Shown here piece by piece: positions 39,310 through 48,999 of a stretch of DNA of 64,000 bases. Source of the stretch: Pseudoxanthomonas sp. Root630 (lineage in GTDB: Bacteria > Pseudomonadota > Gammaproteobacteria > Xanthomonadales > Xanthomonadaceae); the NCBI RefSeq assembly GCF_001427585.1, contig NZ_LMGY01000016.1, positions 252-64,251 of the forward strand, written 5' to 3'. A program made the translations under genes and the position numbers. Under the pieces are notes generated by a model that did not search any database, was not told the origin of the DNA, and saw only the letters and a program-made list of their open reading frames with translations. The number at the start of each line of letters is the position of its first letter. Position 1 is the stretch's first letter.

Positions 39310-39334
39310 GTATGGAAGAATTATACATACTTCC
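39310..39334 (-). promoter_or_regulatory. Promoter/operator of the toxin-antitoxin pair
   Basis: On the minus strand a perfect TATAAT (-10) occupies 39325-39320, with TTGGGG about 18 bases upstream. Two overlapping inverted repeats, GTATG/CATAC (39310-39314, 39326-39330) and GGAAG/CTTCC (39314-39318, 39330-39334), enclose the -10. A dimeric AbrB-type repressor bound here would block transcription. Confidence 0.65.
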
Positions 39335-39519
39335 CTAGGCATACCCCAAACAGGCGCCTATTCTCCTGCCCCTCTCCGCCCCCGTCCCGCCTGCGGCTTT
39401 GGTCGGGTCACGGCTGTCTCAGTCTTGGCGGATAATCCGGGCAAGCATCGACAAGACGCACAGGATCGGCGGCTTATGCTGCTCCTGCGCCCCTTCCCCC
39501 AGCTACAGGAGCCTCCGCG

Positions 39520-42285
39520 ATGAGTGATTCCTTCGCCACCCGCCGTTCCCTGGACGTTAACGGCACGTCCTACACCTACTACAGCCTGCCCGCGCTGGCC
39601 GAACGGCTGGACCCGGCTGGCGGCTTCGCCCGCCTGCCCTACTCCCTGAAGATCCTGCTCGAGAACCTGCTGCGCTGCGAGGACGGCGTTACCGTCCTGC
39701 CGGAGCATGTCCAGGCCGTCGCCGCCTGGGTGGCCACCAAGGAGCCGGACACCGAAATCGCCTTCATGCCGGCGCGCGTGGTGCTGCAGGATTTCACCGG
39801 CGTGCCCTGCGTGGTCGACCTGGCCGCCATGCGCGATGCCGTGGTGAAACTCGGCGGAAGCCCGGACCAGATCAACCCGCTGATCCCGTCCGAACTGGTC
39901 ATCGACCACTCGGTACAGGTGGACGTGTTCGGCAGCCCGGAGGCGCTGGACCTCAACGGCAAGATCGAATTCGACCGCAACAAGGAGCGCTACGGCTTCC
40001 TGCGCTGGGGCCAGAAGGCGTTCGACAACTTCAAGGTGGTGCCGCCGAACACCGGCATCGTCCACCAGGTGAACCTGGAGAACCTCGCGCGCGTGGTGAT
40101 GACGGGCGAGAAGGATGGCCAGGCCATCGCCTATCCGGACACCGTCTTCGGCACCGACAGCCACACCACGATGATCAACGGCATCGGCGTGCTGGGCTGG
40201 GGCGTGGGCGGCATCGAGGCCGAGGCCGCGATGCTGGGCCAACCGTCGTCGATGCTGATCCCGCAGGTCGTCGGCTTCAAGCTGACCGGCAGGTTGCCCG
40301 AAGGCGCCACCGCCACCGACCTGGTGCTGACCGTCACCCAGATGCTGCGCAAGCTGGGCGTGGTGGGCAAGTTCGTCGAGTTCTACGGTGACGGCCTGCA
40401 GCACCTGCCGCTCGCCGACCGCGCCACCATCGGCAACATGGCGCCGGAGTACGGCGCGACGTGCGGCATTTTCCCGATCGACCACGAGTCGTTGAACTAC
40501 CTGCGCCTGTCCGGGCGCAGCGAAGAGCAGATCGCGCTGGTCGAGGCCTACGCCAAGGCCCAGGGCCTGTGGCATACGCCGGACAGCCCGCATGCCGAGT
40601 ACAGCGCCACCCTGCACCTGGACATGGGCGACGTGAAGCCGTCGCTGGCCGGGCCCAAGCGCCCGCAGGACCGCGTGCTGCTGCAGGATGTGAAGCAGAA
40701 CTTCCGCGACAACCTCAAGCCATTCGCCGATATGCGCGACAAGCGCAGCCCGGAAGTGGCGGATTTCGTTTCCGAGGGCGGCGGCTCCGCCGTCGGCAAC
40801 GACGCGCTGAGCCGTGGCTATGCCGACATCGAAACCGAAGGCCAGAAGGTGCGCCTGAAAGACGGCGCGGTCGTCATCGCCGCGATCACCTCGTGCACGA
40901 ACACCTCCAATCCCGCCGTGATGATCGGTGCCGGCCTGCTGGCCCGCAACGCCGCTGCCCGGGGCCTGACCCGCAAGCCCTGGGTGAAGACCTCGCTCGG
41001 CCCGGGTTCGCGTGTCGTGACCGACTATCTGGAAAAGGCCGGCGTGCTGGACGACCTGGAGAAGCTCGGCTTCTACGTCGTCGGCTACGGCTGCACGACC
41101 TGCATCGGCAATTCCGGCCCGCTGCCGACGGAAGTCAGCGCAGGTATCGCCACCGGCGACCTGGTGGTGACGTCGGTGTTGTCGGGCAACCGCAACTTCG
41201 AGGGCCGCGTGCATCCCGAAGTGAAGATGAACTACCTGGCAAGCCCGCCGCTCGTGGTGGCCTATGCGATCGCCGGTACCACCGATATCGACCTGAGCAC
41301 CGAGCCCCTGGGCACCGGCAGCGACGGCCGGCCGGTCTTCCTCAAGGACGTCTGGCCCAGCAACAAGGAGATCGGCGATTTCATCGCCGCGACGATCGGC
41401 CCGGAGATGTTCGCGAAGAACTACGCCGACGTCTTCAAGGGCGATACGCGCTGGAACACCATCGCTTCACCGGATGGGGATCTGTACGCGTGGGATGGCG
41501 ATTCCACCTACATCAAGAACCCGCCCTACTTCGACGGGATGTCGATGTCGATCGGCAGCATCGATGACGTGCATGGTGCGCGCGTGCTGGGCCTGTTCGG
41601 CGATTCCATCACCACCGACCACATCTCGCCCGCCGGCAACATCAAGAAGGACTCGCCTGCCGGCCGCTTCCTGATCTCGCGCGGCGTGCAGCCGGTGGAC
41701 TTCAACAGCTACGGCAGCCGCCGCGGCAACGACGACGTGATGGTGCGCGGCACCTTCGCCAACATCCGGATCAAGAACCTGATGTTCGGCGGCGAGGAAG
41801 GTGGCAATACCTTGTACTTCGGCAGCGCACCGCCCGAAAAGATGTCCATCTACGACGCGTCGATGAAATACCAGGCCGACGGCGTGCCGCTGGTGGTGAT
41901 CGCCGGCAAGGAGTACGGCACCGGCTCCTCGCGCGACTGGGCGGCCAAGGGCACCAACCTGCTGGGCGTGAAGGCGGTGATCGCGGAGAGCTTCGAACGC
42001 ATCCACCGCTCCAACCTGGTCGGCATGGGCGTGCTGCCGCTGCAGTTCGTCGATGGCCAGAACGCGCAGTCCCTCGGCCTGGACGGTTCCGAAACCTTCG
42101 ATGTTACCGGCCTGCAGGACGGCGCGGCGAAGACGGCAACGGTCACCGCGCGCAAGGCCGATGGCAAGACGGTCGAGTTCCAGGCCAAGGTCCTGCTGTT
42201 GACGCCGAAGGAAGTGGAGTACTTCCGGCACGGCGGTCTGCTGCACTACGTGCTGCGCCAACTGGCAGCGCGCAAGGCCGCCTGA
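39520..42285 (+). CDS. acnA: Aconitate hydratase A (RpfA)
   Basis: A 921-residue [4Fe-4S] aconitase of the AcnA/IRP type. It begins [20 protein letters not shown]. Cluster cysteines lie in [13 protein letters not shown] and [11 protein letters not shown], and the substrate-binding end domain contains [14 protein letters not shown]. In Xanthomonas campestris the corresponding gene is rpfA, near the rpf cluster. Here three genes (S9 peptidase and two small exported proteins) separate it from rpfB. A strong terminator follows. Confidence 0.96.
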   Translation: MSDSFATRRSLDVNGTSYTYYSLPALAERLDPAGGFARLPYSLKILLENLLRCEDGVTVLPEHVQAVAAWVATKEPDTEIAFMPARVVLQDFTGVPCVVDLAAMRDAVVKLGGSPDQINPLIPSELVIDHSVQVDVFGSPEALDLNGKIEFDRNKERYGFLRWGQKAFDNFKVVPPNTGIVHQVNLENLARVVMTGEKDGQAIAYPDTVFGTDSHTTMINGIGVLGWGVGGIEAEAAMLGQPSSMLIPQVVGFKLTGRLPEGATATDLVLTVTQMLRKLGVVGKFVEFYGDGLQHLPLADRATIGNMAPEYGATCGIFPIDHESLNYLRLSGRSEEQIALVEAYAKAQGLWHTPDSPHAEYSATLHLDMGDVKPSLAGPKRPQDRVLLQDVKQNFRDNLKPFADMRDKRSPEVADFVSEGGGSAVGNDALSRGYADIETEGQKVRLKDGAVVIAAITSCTNTSNPAVMIGAGLLARNAAARGLTRKPWVKTSLGPGSRVVTDYLEKAGVLDDLEKLGFYVVGYGCTTCIGNSGPLPTEVSAGIATGDLVVTSVLSGNRNFEGRVHPEVKMNYLASPPLVVAYAIAGTTDIDLSTEPLGTGSDGRPVFLKDVWPSNKEIGDFIAATIGPEMFAKNYADVFKGDTRWNTIASPDGDLYAWDGDSTYIKNPPYFDGMSMSIGSIDDVHGARVLGLFGDSITTDHISPAGNIKKDSPAGRFLISRGVQPVDFNSYGSRRGNDDVMVRGTFANIRIKNLMFGGEEGGNTLYFGSAPPEKMSIYDASMKYQADGVPLVVIAGKEYGTGSSRDWAAKGTNLLGVKAVIAESFERIHRSNLVGMGVLPLQFVDGQNAQSLGLDGSETFDVTGLQDGAAKTATVTARKADGKTVEFQAKVLLLTPKEVEYFRHGGLLHYVLRQLAARKAA

Positions 42286-42304
42286 GCCCGCCGTAAGCGG
42301 AAAG

Positions 42305-42332
42305 AAAAAGGCCGCCAGGAGGCGGCCTTTTT
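42305..42332. terminator. Bidirectional terminator between acnA and the S9 peptidase
   Basis: AAAAAGGCCGCC and GGCGGCCTTTTT form a perfect 12-bp stem with an AGGA loop. It lies 20 bases past acnA and 20 bases past the end of the convergent peptidase gene. Confidence 0.92.
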
Positions 42333-42351
42333 CATGCCTGCGGCCCGTGTC

Positions 42352-44808
42352 TCAGCGGGCGGCCGCCGGTGCGGCACCCGCCGCCTGCCCTTTGTTCTTC
42401 ACGTAGCGCTCCAGCCACTGGTCCTGCTCCCACAGCAGGTGCAGGACCGATTCCTTCGCGGCATACCCGTGGCTTTCCTTCGGCAGCAGCACGAGGCGCG
42501 CCGGAGCGCCGAAGCCCTTGAGCGCATTGAAGTAGCGCTCGCTCTGCATGGTGAACGTGCCGGAATTGTTGTCGGCCTCGCCATGCACCAGCAGCATGGG
42601 CGTCTTCATCTTCTCCACGTGCATGAAGGGCGACATGTCGTTGTAGACGCCTGGCGCCTCCCAGTAGTTGCGCTCCTCCTGCTGGAAGCCGAACGGCGTC
42701 AGCGTGCGGTTGTACGCGCCGCTGCGCGCGATGCCGGCGGCGAACAGGTCCGAGTGCGTCAGCAGGTTGGCGGTCATGAACGCACCATACGAATGGCCGC
42801 CCACGGCCACGCGCGAGCGGTCGATGTAGCCGAGGCCATCGACGGCATCGATCGCCGCCTTGGCGTTGGCGACCAACTGGGTGATGAAGGTGTCGTTCGG
42901 CTCGTCCTTGCCCTCGCCCACGATCGGGAACGCAGCATCGTCGAGCACGGCGTAGCCCCGCGCGACCCAGTACACCGGCGAGCCGTAGCTCGGGAAGATG
43001 AACTCGTTCGGGTTGGTCGTGTTCTGGCCGGCGCTGTCGCGGTCCTTGTACTCGGTGGGATAGGCCCACATCACCAGCGGCAGCTTTTCGCGCTTGGCGG
43101 CGCGGTCGTAGCCCGCCGGCAGGTACAGCGTGCCGGTCAGCGGCAGCCCGTCCGCGCGCTTGTAGGTCAGGACTTCCTTGTACACACCCTGCAGGGCCTT
43201 GAACGGATTCTCGAAGCGCGTCACCGGTACCGGCGCGATCCGCTGCTTCAGGTGGCGCACGTAATAGTTCGGGAACTCGGTCGGCGATTCGATGCGCACC
43301 AGCGCCGTGCCCTGCACGGGGTCCAGTAGCGCCTGGATGCTCTCCTTCTGGCCTTCCAGCCGCGAGGTATACAGGCGCTCCTTCTTGCCGGTGGCCAGAT
43401 CCATCCTGTCGATGAAGGGGAACTGCCCTTCGGGCGTGAAGCCGTCGCCGATCAGGTGCGCCTGCCCGTTGTCCAGCGCCAGCACGGTTTCGCCGGATGC
43501 GTTCTTCCGCGTCTCGAACTGGCCCGGATCGCTGTACTGGTCCTGGTAGCTGCGACTGACGAGTTCCCGCAGCGGTGCGCCCGGCTTCGAAGGATCCAGC
43601 ACGTAGGTGCGCGTATGACGCGTGTTCCACCAATAGTCGGTGACGATCGCATGCGTATCGTCGCCCCACAGCACGCCCTGCACGCGGTCCACCGTCTTGA
43701 ACAGCGATTGCGGCGCGCCGGAGAACGGTGCCTGCCAGGCGAAGGCTTCGTCGCGGAACGGCACCTCGATCGCCGGATCGCCCTTGTCGAGCGCTTCGGC
43801 CCACACCAGCGTCGCGGGTTGATCCGCACGCCATTCGACATCGCGACGACCCGCGCGCACGGCCATGAAGCCTTTCGGCAGGTTCTCCGCCAGCGGGGCA
43901 TCCACGACGGTCACCGCCGGCTTGCCCGTCGTTTCCACCACCTCCGCGCGATACGGGAAGCGGCCATACGGCACCAGGTAAGAGAACGGCTTCTTCAGCG
44001 TGTGCAGCAGCACGTAGCGGCCGTCCGGCGAGAACGACTCCCCGGTGTACATCGCCGCTGCGCGCCAGAGCGTGGCGCGCCCCTTCAACGGCACGCGGTA
44101 CAGCTCGGACGTGGCGAGCACAGTGAAATTGCTTTCGTCCGACGGATTCTTCAGCAGGTCCTGATAGGTGCGGTTCTGCGCCTTGCTGCCATCGCTCACC
44201 GATACCGTCGGCCCGGTCGGGACGGCGCGTGCGGTATCCAGCAGCGCCGGGCGCTGCGCGGGCAGCATGCGGACCAGCAACGCCTGGTTGTCGCGGAACC
44301 ACGTCAGCGGATTGCCGACGTTGCCATTGACGCGGGCTTCGGTCAGGCGCGTCGCCTGTGCCGTGACCAGCTCAAGCACCCAGGCCTCCACGCCCGTCCG
44401 CGTGGTGTGGGTGAACGCGAGCCGGCGCTCATCGGGAGACCAGGCGAAATTCGCGAGGCGCGGATTCGCAGGCAGGCCCGCCACCTGTTGTGCGCTCCCC
44501 CCCTGCAGGCTCTGTACCTGCAGGTTGGTGAAGTACGTGGTGGTACTGGCGATGTTGGTGCGCGGGTTCACGCGCAGGCCGCCGAGGCGGAGTTCCTCAT
44601 CGGACAGTTCCGCCAGCGACTTGAACGTGTCCCGGTAGAACAGCACCAGGTGCTGCTTGCGGCTGTCCGTCACCACGCTGGGTGGGCGCTGTACGTCGGC
44701 GAGTTGCAGGATCTCGGCAGGCGGCGTCTGGTACGGCAAAGCGTCCTGCGCGAAGGCGTTTCCGGCGGCCAGCCACAGGCACGCCAGGAGTTTCCAGCGA
44801 ATCGACAT
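42352..44808 (-). CDS. Exported S9 family prolyl oligopeptidase-like peptidase
   Basis: An 818-residue periplasmic serine peptidase. A signal peptide ends at NAFAQ, a beta-propeller-like region spans about 60-540, and the alpha/beta hydrolase domain follows. Catalytic Ser is in GGHSYGAF, Asp in VHGEADNNSG and His in KESHGYAAKES. Such enzymes trim short peptides from protein breakdown. The ATG at 44808 defines the signal peptide; frames extending to 44934 do not. It is transcribed divergently from the small gene at 44969. Confidence 0.9.
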   Translation of the reverse strand: MSIRWKLLACLWLAAGNAFAQDALPYQTPPAEILQLADVQRPPSVVTDSRKQHLVLFYRDTFKSLAELSDEELRLGGLRVNPRTNIASTTTYFTNLQVQSLQGGSAQQVAGLPANPRLANFAWSPDERRLAFTHTTRTGVEAWVLELVTAQATRLTEARVNGNVGNPLTWFRDNQALLVRMLPAQRPALLDTARAVPTGPTVSVSDGSKAQNRTYQDLLKNPSDESNFTVLATSELYRVPLKGRATLWRAAAMYTGESFSPDGRYVLLHTLKKPFSYLVPYGRFPYRAEVVETTGKPAVTVVDAPLAENLPKGFMAVRAGRRDVEWRADQPATLVWAEALDKGDPAIEVPFRDEAFAWQAPFSGAPQSLFKTVDRVQGVLWGDDTHAIVTDYWWNTRHTRTYVLDPSKPGAPLRELVSRSYQDQYSDPGQFETRKNASGETVLALDNGQAHLIGDGFTPEGQFPFIDRMDLATGKKERLYTSRLEGQKESIQALLDPVQGTALVRIESPTEFPNYYVRHLKQRIAPVPVTRFENPFKALQGVYKEVLTYKRADGLPLTGTLYLPAGYDRAAKREKLPLVMWAYPTEYKDRDSAGQNTTNPNEFIFPSYGSPVYWVARGYAVLDDAAFPIVGEGKDEPNDTFITQLVANAKAAIDAVDGLGYIDRSRVAVGGHSYGAFMTANLLTHSDLFAAGIARSGAYNRTLTPFGFQQEERNYWEAPGVYNDMSPFMHVEKMKTPMLLVHGEADNNSGTFTMQSERYFNALKGFGAPARLVLLPKESHGYAAKESVLHLLWEQDQWLERYVKNKGQAAGAAPAAAR

Positions 44809-44968
44809 GAGCGGTTTCCCCAATTGGATATCCGGATCATCAAGCCTTGCTCCCACGGTGGCAAGCCAGACCATCGGTGGGCGGTACCGGGCTCCACGTT
44901 GCCGGTCGGCGGTGCCCCTTGCGTTTCGGAACATGCAGGCCTTCGCCGAGGGTCGTCAGGAATTCGCC

Positions 44969-45430
44969 ATGGCAAAGCTGGTCCTTCCAACCCTGCTGCT
45001 CATCGCCATCGTGGTCGGCATGCCGGCGCACGCGGCCGCTCCCGATGCCGACCAGGCCAGGCGCATCGCCGAACAGTTCCTCGCCACGAAGCAGGCCAGC
45101 GCCAGCCCGCAGGAAGCCTATGAGGCGGGTGACATCGCCACCGCCGATCTCGACGGCGACGGCGAGGCGGAAGTGGTCGTGCTGTGGACGATGCTGGGCC
45201 CCACGTACTGGCACCATGGCGTCACCGTGCTTGCCCGCAAGGGGCAGCGCTACGTACCGGTCGGCGACGCCGAGGAACCGCTCGGCAGCGTGGAAGGCAT
45301 GCTGGTGCGCAACGGGATCATCGAGCTGAAAACGAAGTGGCCCGGGCCCAACGATGCCCGTTGCTGCCCCAGCGTGCCGAAGACACTGCGCTATCGCTGG
45401 AGCGCAGGCAGGCTCACGCCGGCGAAATAG
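44969..45430 (+). CDS. Exported protein with DxDGDG motif
   Basis: A 153-residue protein with a signal peptide (cleavage near AHAAA). The segment ATADLDGDGEAEVVVLWTM resembles the calcium-binding DxDGDG loop of FG-GAP or dockerin-like repeats and probably binds a metal. Two adjacent cysteines (ARCCPS) lie near the end. No family assignment. It converges on the lipoprotein gene with a 3-bp gap. Confidence 0.7.
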   Translation: MAKLVLPTLLLIAIVVGMPAHAAAPDADQARRIAEQFLATKQASASPQEAYEAGDIATADLDGDGEAEVVVLWTMLGPTYWHHGVTVLARKGQRYVPVGDAEEPLGSVEGMLVRNGIIELKTKWPGPNDARCCPSVPKTLRYRWSAGRLTPAK

Positions 45431-45433
45431 GGC

Positions 45434-45895
45434 TCAGCGTGGCGCGTCCCACTGCGCATGGTGGATCCGCCAGTCGCCTTCCTCCCGGCGCCACGCGGTC
45501 GTGACGTCGTAGGTGCGCGCCTGCTCCGGGAGGAGACGGCCACTGCTGCCCGTCAGCAGCAGATGGAAGGACACGGTGGCGTTGTCGCCATCGACCCGCA
45601 CCTCCAGCGGCCCGGTGGTTGCGCCCACCCTCGCGTTGGCGAACGTGCGAGCACGGACCAGGTTGTGCAGCGCAGCACGATCCATCCCGCCTGGCCCCGT
45701 GAATTCCTCACTGACGCCGTCCATGAAATCGCCTACGCGCTTGTCCTCCACCGCGACCTGCATGGCATCGAACCGCTGTCTCAGCTGTGCCTCGGGCGTC
45801 TCCGAGCGGCAGCCCACCAGCCCTGCCAGCAGCACCAGCGCTGCGGCCGCGTATCCAAGACCCATGTTCGCCATCGAAACCTTCGCCTTTTCCAT
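45434..45895 (-). CDS. NTF2-like lipoprotein
   Basis: A 153-residue lipoprotein: the signal sequence has lipobox LVGC at about residues 26-29. The remainder (QLRQRFDAMQVAVEDKRVGD, then RREEGDWRIHHAQWD) has the length and pattern of a cone-shaped NTF2/SnoaL-like domain. Such domains bind small ligands or partners in the periplasm. It is divergent from rpfB, with about 95 bp between the start codons. Confidence 0.7.
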   Translation of the reverse strand: MEKAKVSMANMGLGYAAAALVLLAGLVGCRSETPEAQLRQRFDAMQVAVEDKRVGDFMDGVSEEFTGPGGMDRAALHNLVRARTFANARVGATTGPLEVRVDGDNATVSFHLLLTGSSGRLLPEQARTYDVTTAWRREEGDWRIHHAQWDAPR

Positions 45896-45989
45896 CCGGA
45901 ACGGTATGCTCCCGACAGGCGCCCGTGTCGGCGCTCGCCTATAAGCATGCCGAGTGGCAGCCCGAAGACCCTGGGGAGGGAGCAGAACG

Positions 45990-47669
45990 ATGAGTCAGGA
46001 ACGTCCGTGGTTCAAGAGTTACCCGCAAGGCGTGCCGCATGCGGTTGACCTGGAGCAGTACCGCTCCATCGTGTCCGTGTTCGATGAAGCGATCAGCAAG
46101 TACCGCGACCGACCGGCGTTCCGCAATTTCGGCAAGACCCTGACGTACGGCGAGATCGACGCGCTGAGCCGCCGGTTCGCGGCCTACCTGCTGGGCGAAC
46201 TCAAGCTCAAGAAAGGCGATCGCGTCGCCATCATGATGCCGAACTGCCTGCAGTACCCCATTGCGATCTTCGGCGTGCTGCGCGCCGGGCTGACGGTGGT
46301 CAACGTCAACCCGATGTACACCCCGCGCGAACTGAAGCACCAGTTGACCGATTCCGGCGCGAGCGTGCTGCTGGTCGTCGACAACTTCGGCAAGACCGCT
46401 CAGGAAGCGCTGGCCGGCACGCAGGTCAAGCAGGTCATCACCACCGGGCTGGGAGACCTCGTGGGCTTCCCGAAGGGCGCCATCGTCAACTTCGTACTGA
46501 AGTACGTGAAGAAGATGGTGCCGGACTACGACATCCCCGGCACCGTGCGCTTCAAGGACACGCTGACGCTGGGCCAGTTGCACACCCTGCCCGATGTCGA
46601 CATCGACTCCGGCGACATCGCCTTCCTGCAGTACACCGGCGGCACCACCGGCGTCGCCAAGGGCGCCATGCTGACCCACCGCAACCTGGTGGCGAACATG
46701 CAGCAGGCCGGCGTGTGGGTCGGCACGGGCCTGGATTACGGCAACGAGGTCATCATCACCGCGCTGCCGCTGTACCACATCTTCGCGTTGACGGCGAACT
46801 GCCTGGTCTTCATGAAGCTCGGCGGCCTCAATCACCTGATCACGAATCCGCGCGACATGCCGGGCTTCGTGAAGGAGCTGAAAGCCACGCGCTTCACCGC
46901 GATCACCGGCGTCAACACGTTGTTCAATGGCTTGTTGAATACGCCCGGCTTCGACGAGGTCGATTTCTCCAATCTCAAGATGACGCTGGGTGGCGGCATG
47001 GCCGTGCAGCGCGCCGTGGCCGAGAAGTGGAAGAAGGTCACCGGCGTGACGCTGGTCGAAGCCTATGGCCTGACCGAAACCTCGCCCGCCGCGTGCATCA
47101 ACCCGATGAACCTGCAGGATTACAACGGCGCGATCGGCCTGCCGGTACCGTCGACCGACGCCTGCTTGAAGGATGATGACGGCAACATACTGCCCACGGG
47201 CGAAGTCGGTGAGCTCTGCATCAAGGGCCCGCAGGTGATGAAGGGTTACTGGCAGCGCCCCGAGGAAACGGCGAACGTCATCGATGCCGACGGCTGGCTG
47301 CACACCGGCGACATGGCGAAGATGGACGAGAGCGGATTCTTCTTCATCGTCGACCGCAAGAAGGACATGATCCTGGTCTCCGGCTTCAATGTGTATCCGA
47401 ACGAAGTGGAAGACGTCATCGCCGGCATGGACGGCGTACTCGAGGTCGCGGCGATCGGCGTGCCCGACGAGAAATCGGGCGAAGCGGTGAAGGTTTTCAT
47501 CGTGAAGAAGGATCCCGCGCTCACCGCCGACCAGGTCAAGGCGTATTGCCGCGACAACCTGACCGGTTACAAGCAGCCGCGCCAGATCGAGTTCCGCACC
47601 GAACTGCCGAAAACCAACGTCGGCAAGATCCTGCGCAAGGAACTCCGGGACCCGCCGAAAAGCGCCTGA
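45990..47669 (+). CDS. rpfB: Long-chain fatty acid-CoA ligase RpfB
   Basis: A 559-residue acyl-CoA ligase that activates fatty acids and in xanthomonads takes part in DSF turnover. The AMP-binding motif YTGGTTGVAKGAM is at about 210-222. Adenylation segments EAYGLTETSPA, GWLHTGDMAKMDESGFFFI and the C-terminal lysine loop PKTNVGKILRKEL complete the fold. Length is that of RpfB (about 560). GGGAGGGAG precedes the ATG at 45990. It ends in its own terminator before rpfF, so the two need not be co-transcribed. Confidence 0.95.
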   Translation: MSQERPWFKSYPQGVPHAVDLEQYRSIVSVFDEAISKYRDRPAFRNFGKTLTYGEIDALSRRFAAYLLGELKLKKGDRVAIMMPNCLQYPIAIFGVLRAGLTVVNVNPMYTPRELKHQLTDSGASVLLVVDNFGKTAQEALAGTQVKQVITTGLGDLVGFPKGAIVNFVLKYVKKMVPDYDIPGTVRFKDTLTLGQLHTLPDVDIDSGDIAFLQYTGGTTGVAKGAMLTHRNLVANMQQAGVWVGTGLDYGNEVIITALPLYHIFALTANCLVFMKLGGLNHLITNPRDMPGFVKELKATRFTAITGVNTLFNGLLNTPGFDEVDFSNLKMTLGGGMAVQRAVAEKWKKVTGVTLVEAYGLTETSPAACINPMNLQDYNGAIGLPVPSTDACLKDDDGNILPTGEVGELCIKGPQVMKGYWQRPEETANVIDADGWLHTGDMAKMDESGFFFIVDRKKDMILVSGFNVYPNEVEDVIAGMDGVLEVAAIGVPDEKSGEAVKVFIVKKDPALTADQVKAYCRDNLTGYKQPRQIEFRTELPKTNVGKILRKELRDPPKSA

Positions 47670-47690
47670 TCACCCTGTTCAGCTTTGAGA

Positions 47691-47718
47691 AAAGGCCGGC
47701 CCTGCGCCGGCCTTTTTC
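47691..47718 (+). terminator. Intrinsic terminator of rpfB
   Basis: AAAGGCCGGC and GCCGGCCTTT form a perfect 10-bp stem with a 5-base loop, followed by TTCTTTTT, 21 bases past the rpfB stop. Confidence 0.9.
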
Positions 47719-47938
47719 TTTTTGTTCAGGACTTTAGGGCTCAATTCTAGACGCCCGTCACAAATCCGGAGGCTGGCCCCTGGTTGACGTGGTTTGCTTG
47801 CCACAAGCGCGCGCGTGCACTGGATTTTAATTATTCGTTCAGGTGTAGGATCGGCGCGTGATGCCACCTGCGTCACACAAATCCGCCTCACCCGCATCCC
47901 CTGCCGCGCGGGCAAAAAACCCCTCCAAGGAGCTCTCC

Positions 47939-48805
47939 ATGAACAACGTCGAAAAACTGCAGCGCACCCGTGCCTTCCCGACCATCCGCGTCGAGTCGGA
48001 GCCCAGCGGTGATGCCCACTGGATGTACATGCACTCCGACGTCGCACCCGGCGTCCGTCCGTGCTTCCGCAGCCAGATGCTCGACGATGTGCTGAGCTTC
48101 ATGAACTCGATCACCCTGCGCGAGTCGCAGCGCCAGCCGGGCAAGTTGCGCCACCTCGTCGTCGCATCCGATGCCACGGCCTTCAACCTTGGCGGCGACC
48201 TGGAACTCTTCTCGCAGCTGATCCGCGAAAACAACCGCGACCGCCTGCTGAGCTATGCGCGCCGCTGCATCGACGGCGTCCACCACCTCAACACCGGCCT
48301 CGGTGGCGACGTCCGCACCATCGCGCTGATCCAGGGCGATGCGCTGGGCGGCGGTCTCGAGATCGCGCTGTCCTGCCACACCATCGTGGCCGAAGAAGGT
48401 GTCGACATGGGCCTGCCGGAAGTGCTGTTCGGCCTGTTCCCGGGCATGGGCGCCTACTCGTTCCTGTGCAAGCGCGTGTCCCCGCAGGTCGCCGAGAAGA
48501 TCATCCTGGAAGGCAACATCTACACCAGCGACGAGCTGTACAAGCTGGGCGTGGTCGATGTACTGGTGCCGAAGGGCCAGGGTGCCGCAGCCGTCCAGAC
48601 CATCATCGACAAGCAGCGCCGCTCCCCGCATGCGCACCTGGCGCTGAATGCCTGCCGCAACCTCGCGCAGCCGGTCGGCTACGACGAACTGATGGGCATC
48701 ACCGAGGTGTGGGTCGATACCGCGCTGACGCTCGGCGACAAGTCGCTGAAGATGATGGAACGCATCGTGCGTGCGCAGGAAAAGCGCTCCACGCGCGCGG
48801 CTTGA
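47939..48805 (+). CDS. rpfF: DSF synthase RpfF
   Basis: A 288-residue crotonase-fold enzyme that makes the diffusible signal factor (cis-11-methyl-dodecenoic acid type) by thioesterase and dehydratase action on acyl-ACP. Catalytic Glu141 (ALGGGLEIALS) and Glu161 (MGLPEVLFG) fall at the same numbers as in X. campestris RpfF. The ATG at 47939 has AAGGAG upstream; the GTG extension to 47858 is rejected. About 220 bp of its own upstream region (with an AT-rich stretch near 47823-47840) follows the rpfB terminator. The N-terminal 60 residues look divergent from the Xanthomonas protein as I recall it. Confidence 0.95.
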   Translation: MNNVEKLQRTRAFPTIRVESEPSGDAHWMYMHSDVAPGVRPCFRSQMLDDVLSFMNSITLRESQRQPGKLRHLVVASDATAFNLGGDLELFSQLIRENNRDRLLSYARRCIDGVHHLNTGLGGDVRTIALIQGDALGGGLEIALSCHTIVAEEGVDMGLPEVLFGLFPGMGAYSFLCKRVSPQVAEKIILEGNIYTSDELYKLGVVDVLVPKGQGAAAVQTIIDKQRRSPHAHLALNACRNLAQPVGYDELMGITEVWVDTALTLGDKSLKMMERIVRAQEKRSTRAA

Positions 48806-48865
48806 GATACCTGCAGTAGTCCGCTGTTGCTGTAACGCACAGGGAATACAGGGGAAATCAGGGGG

Positions 48866-48937
48866 TTGAAGCGCTGCTTGCGCTTCAAGGGCGAGTCCGG
48901 ATCATCGTACTCGCCTGGGACCCGCCCTTCGGGCGGG
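48866..48937. terminator. Cluster of three hairpins between rpfF and rpfC
   Basis: Between the convergent rpfF and rpfC genes are three stems: TTGAAGCGC/GCGCTTCAA (48866-48888, perfect 9 bp), GGCGAG/CTCGCC (48890-48915) and CCCGCCC/GGGCGGG (48921-48937). None has a strong T-run, but together they probably end transcription from both sides. Confidence 0.6.
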
Positions 48938-48999
48938 CCTGCCGCTTCCGTCCCACCCGGATTATCCGCGCAATGCGGCATCCAGGTGCCGGATCGGGA

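Noticed and set aside
47858-47938. Longer rpfF starting at GTG 47858
   Set aside because: The ATG at 47939 has AAGGAG at proper spacing, gives the usual length, and puts the two catalytic Glu at positions 141 and 161.
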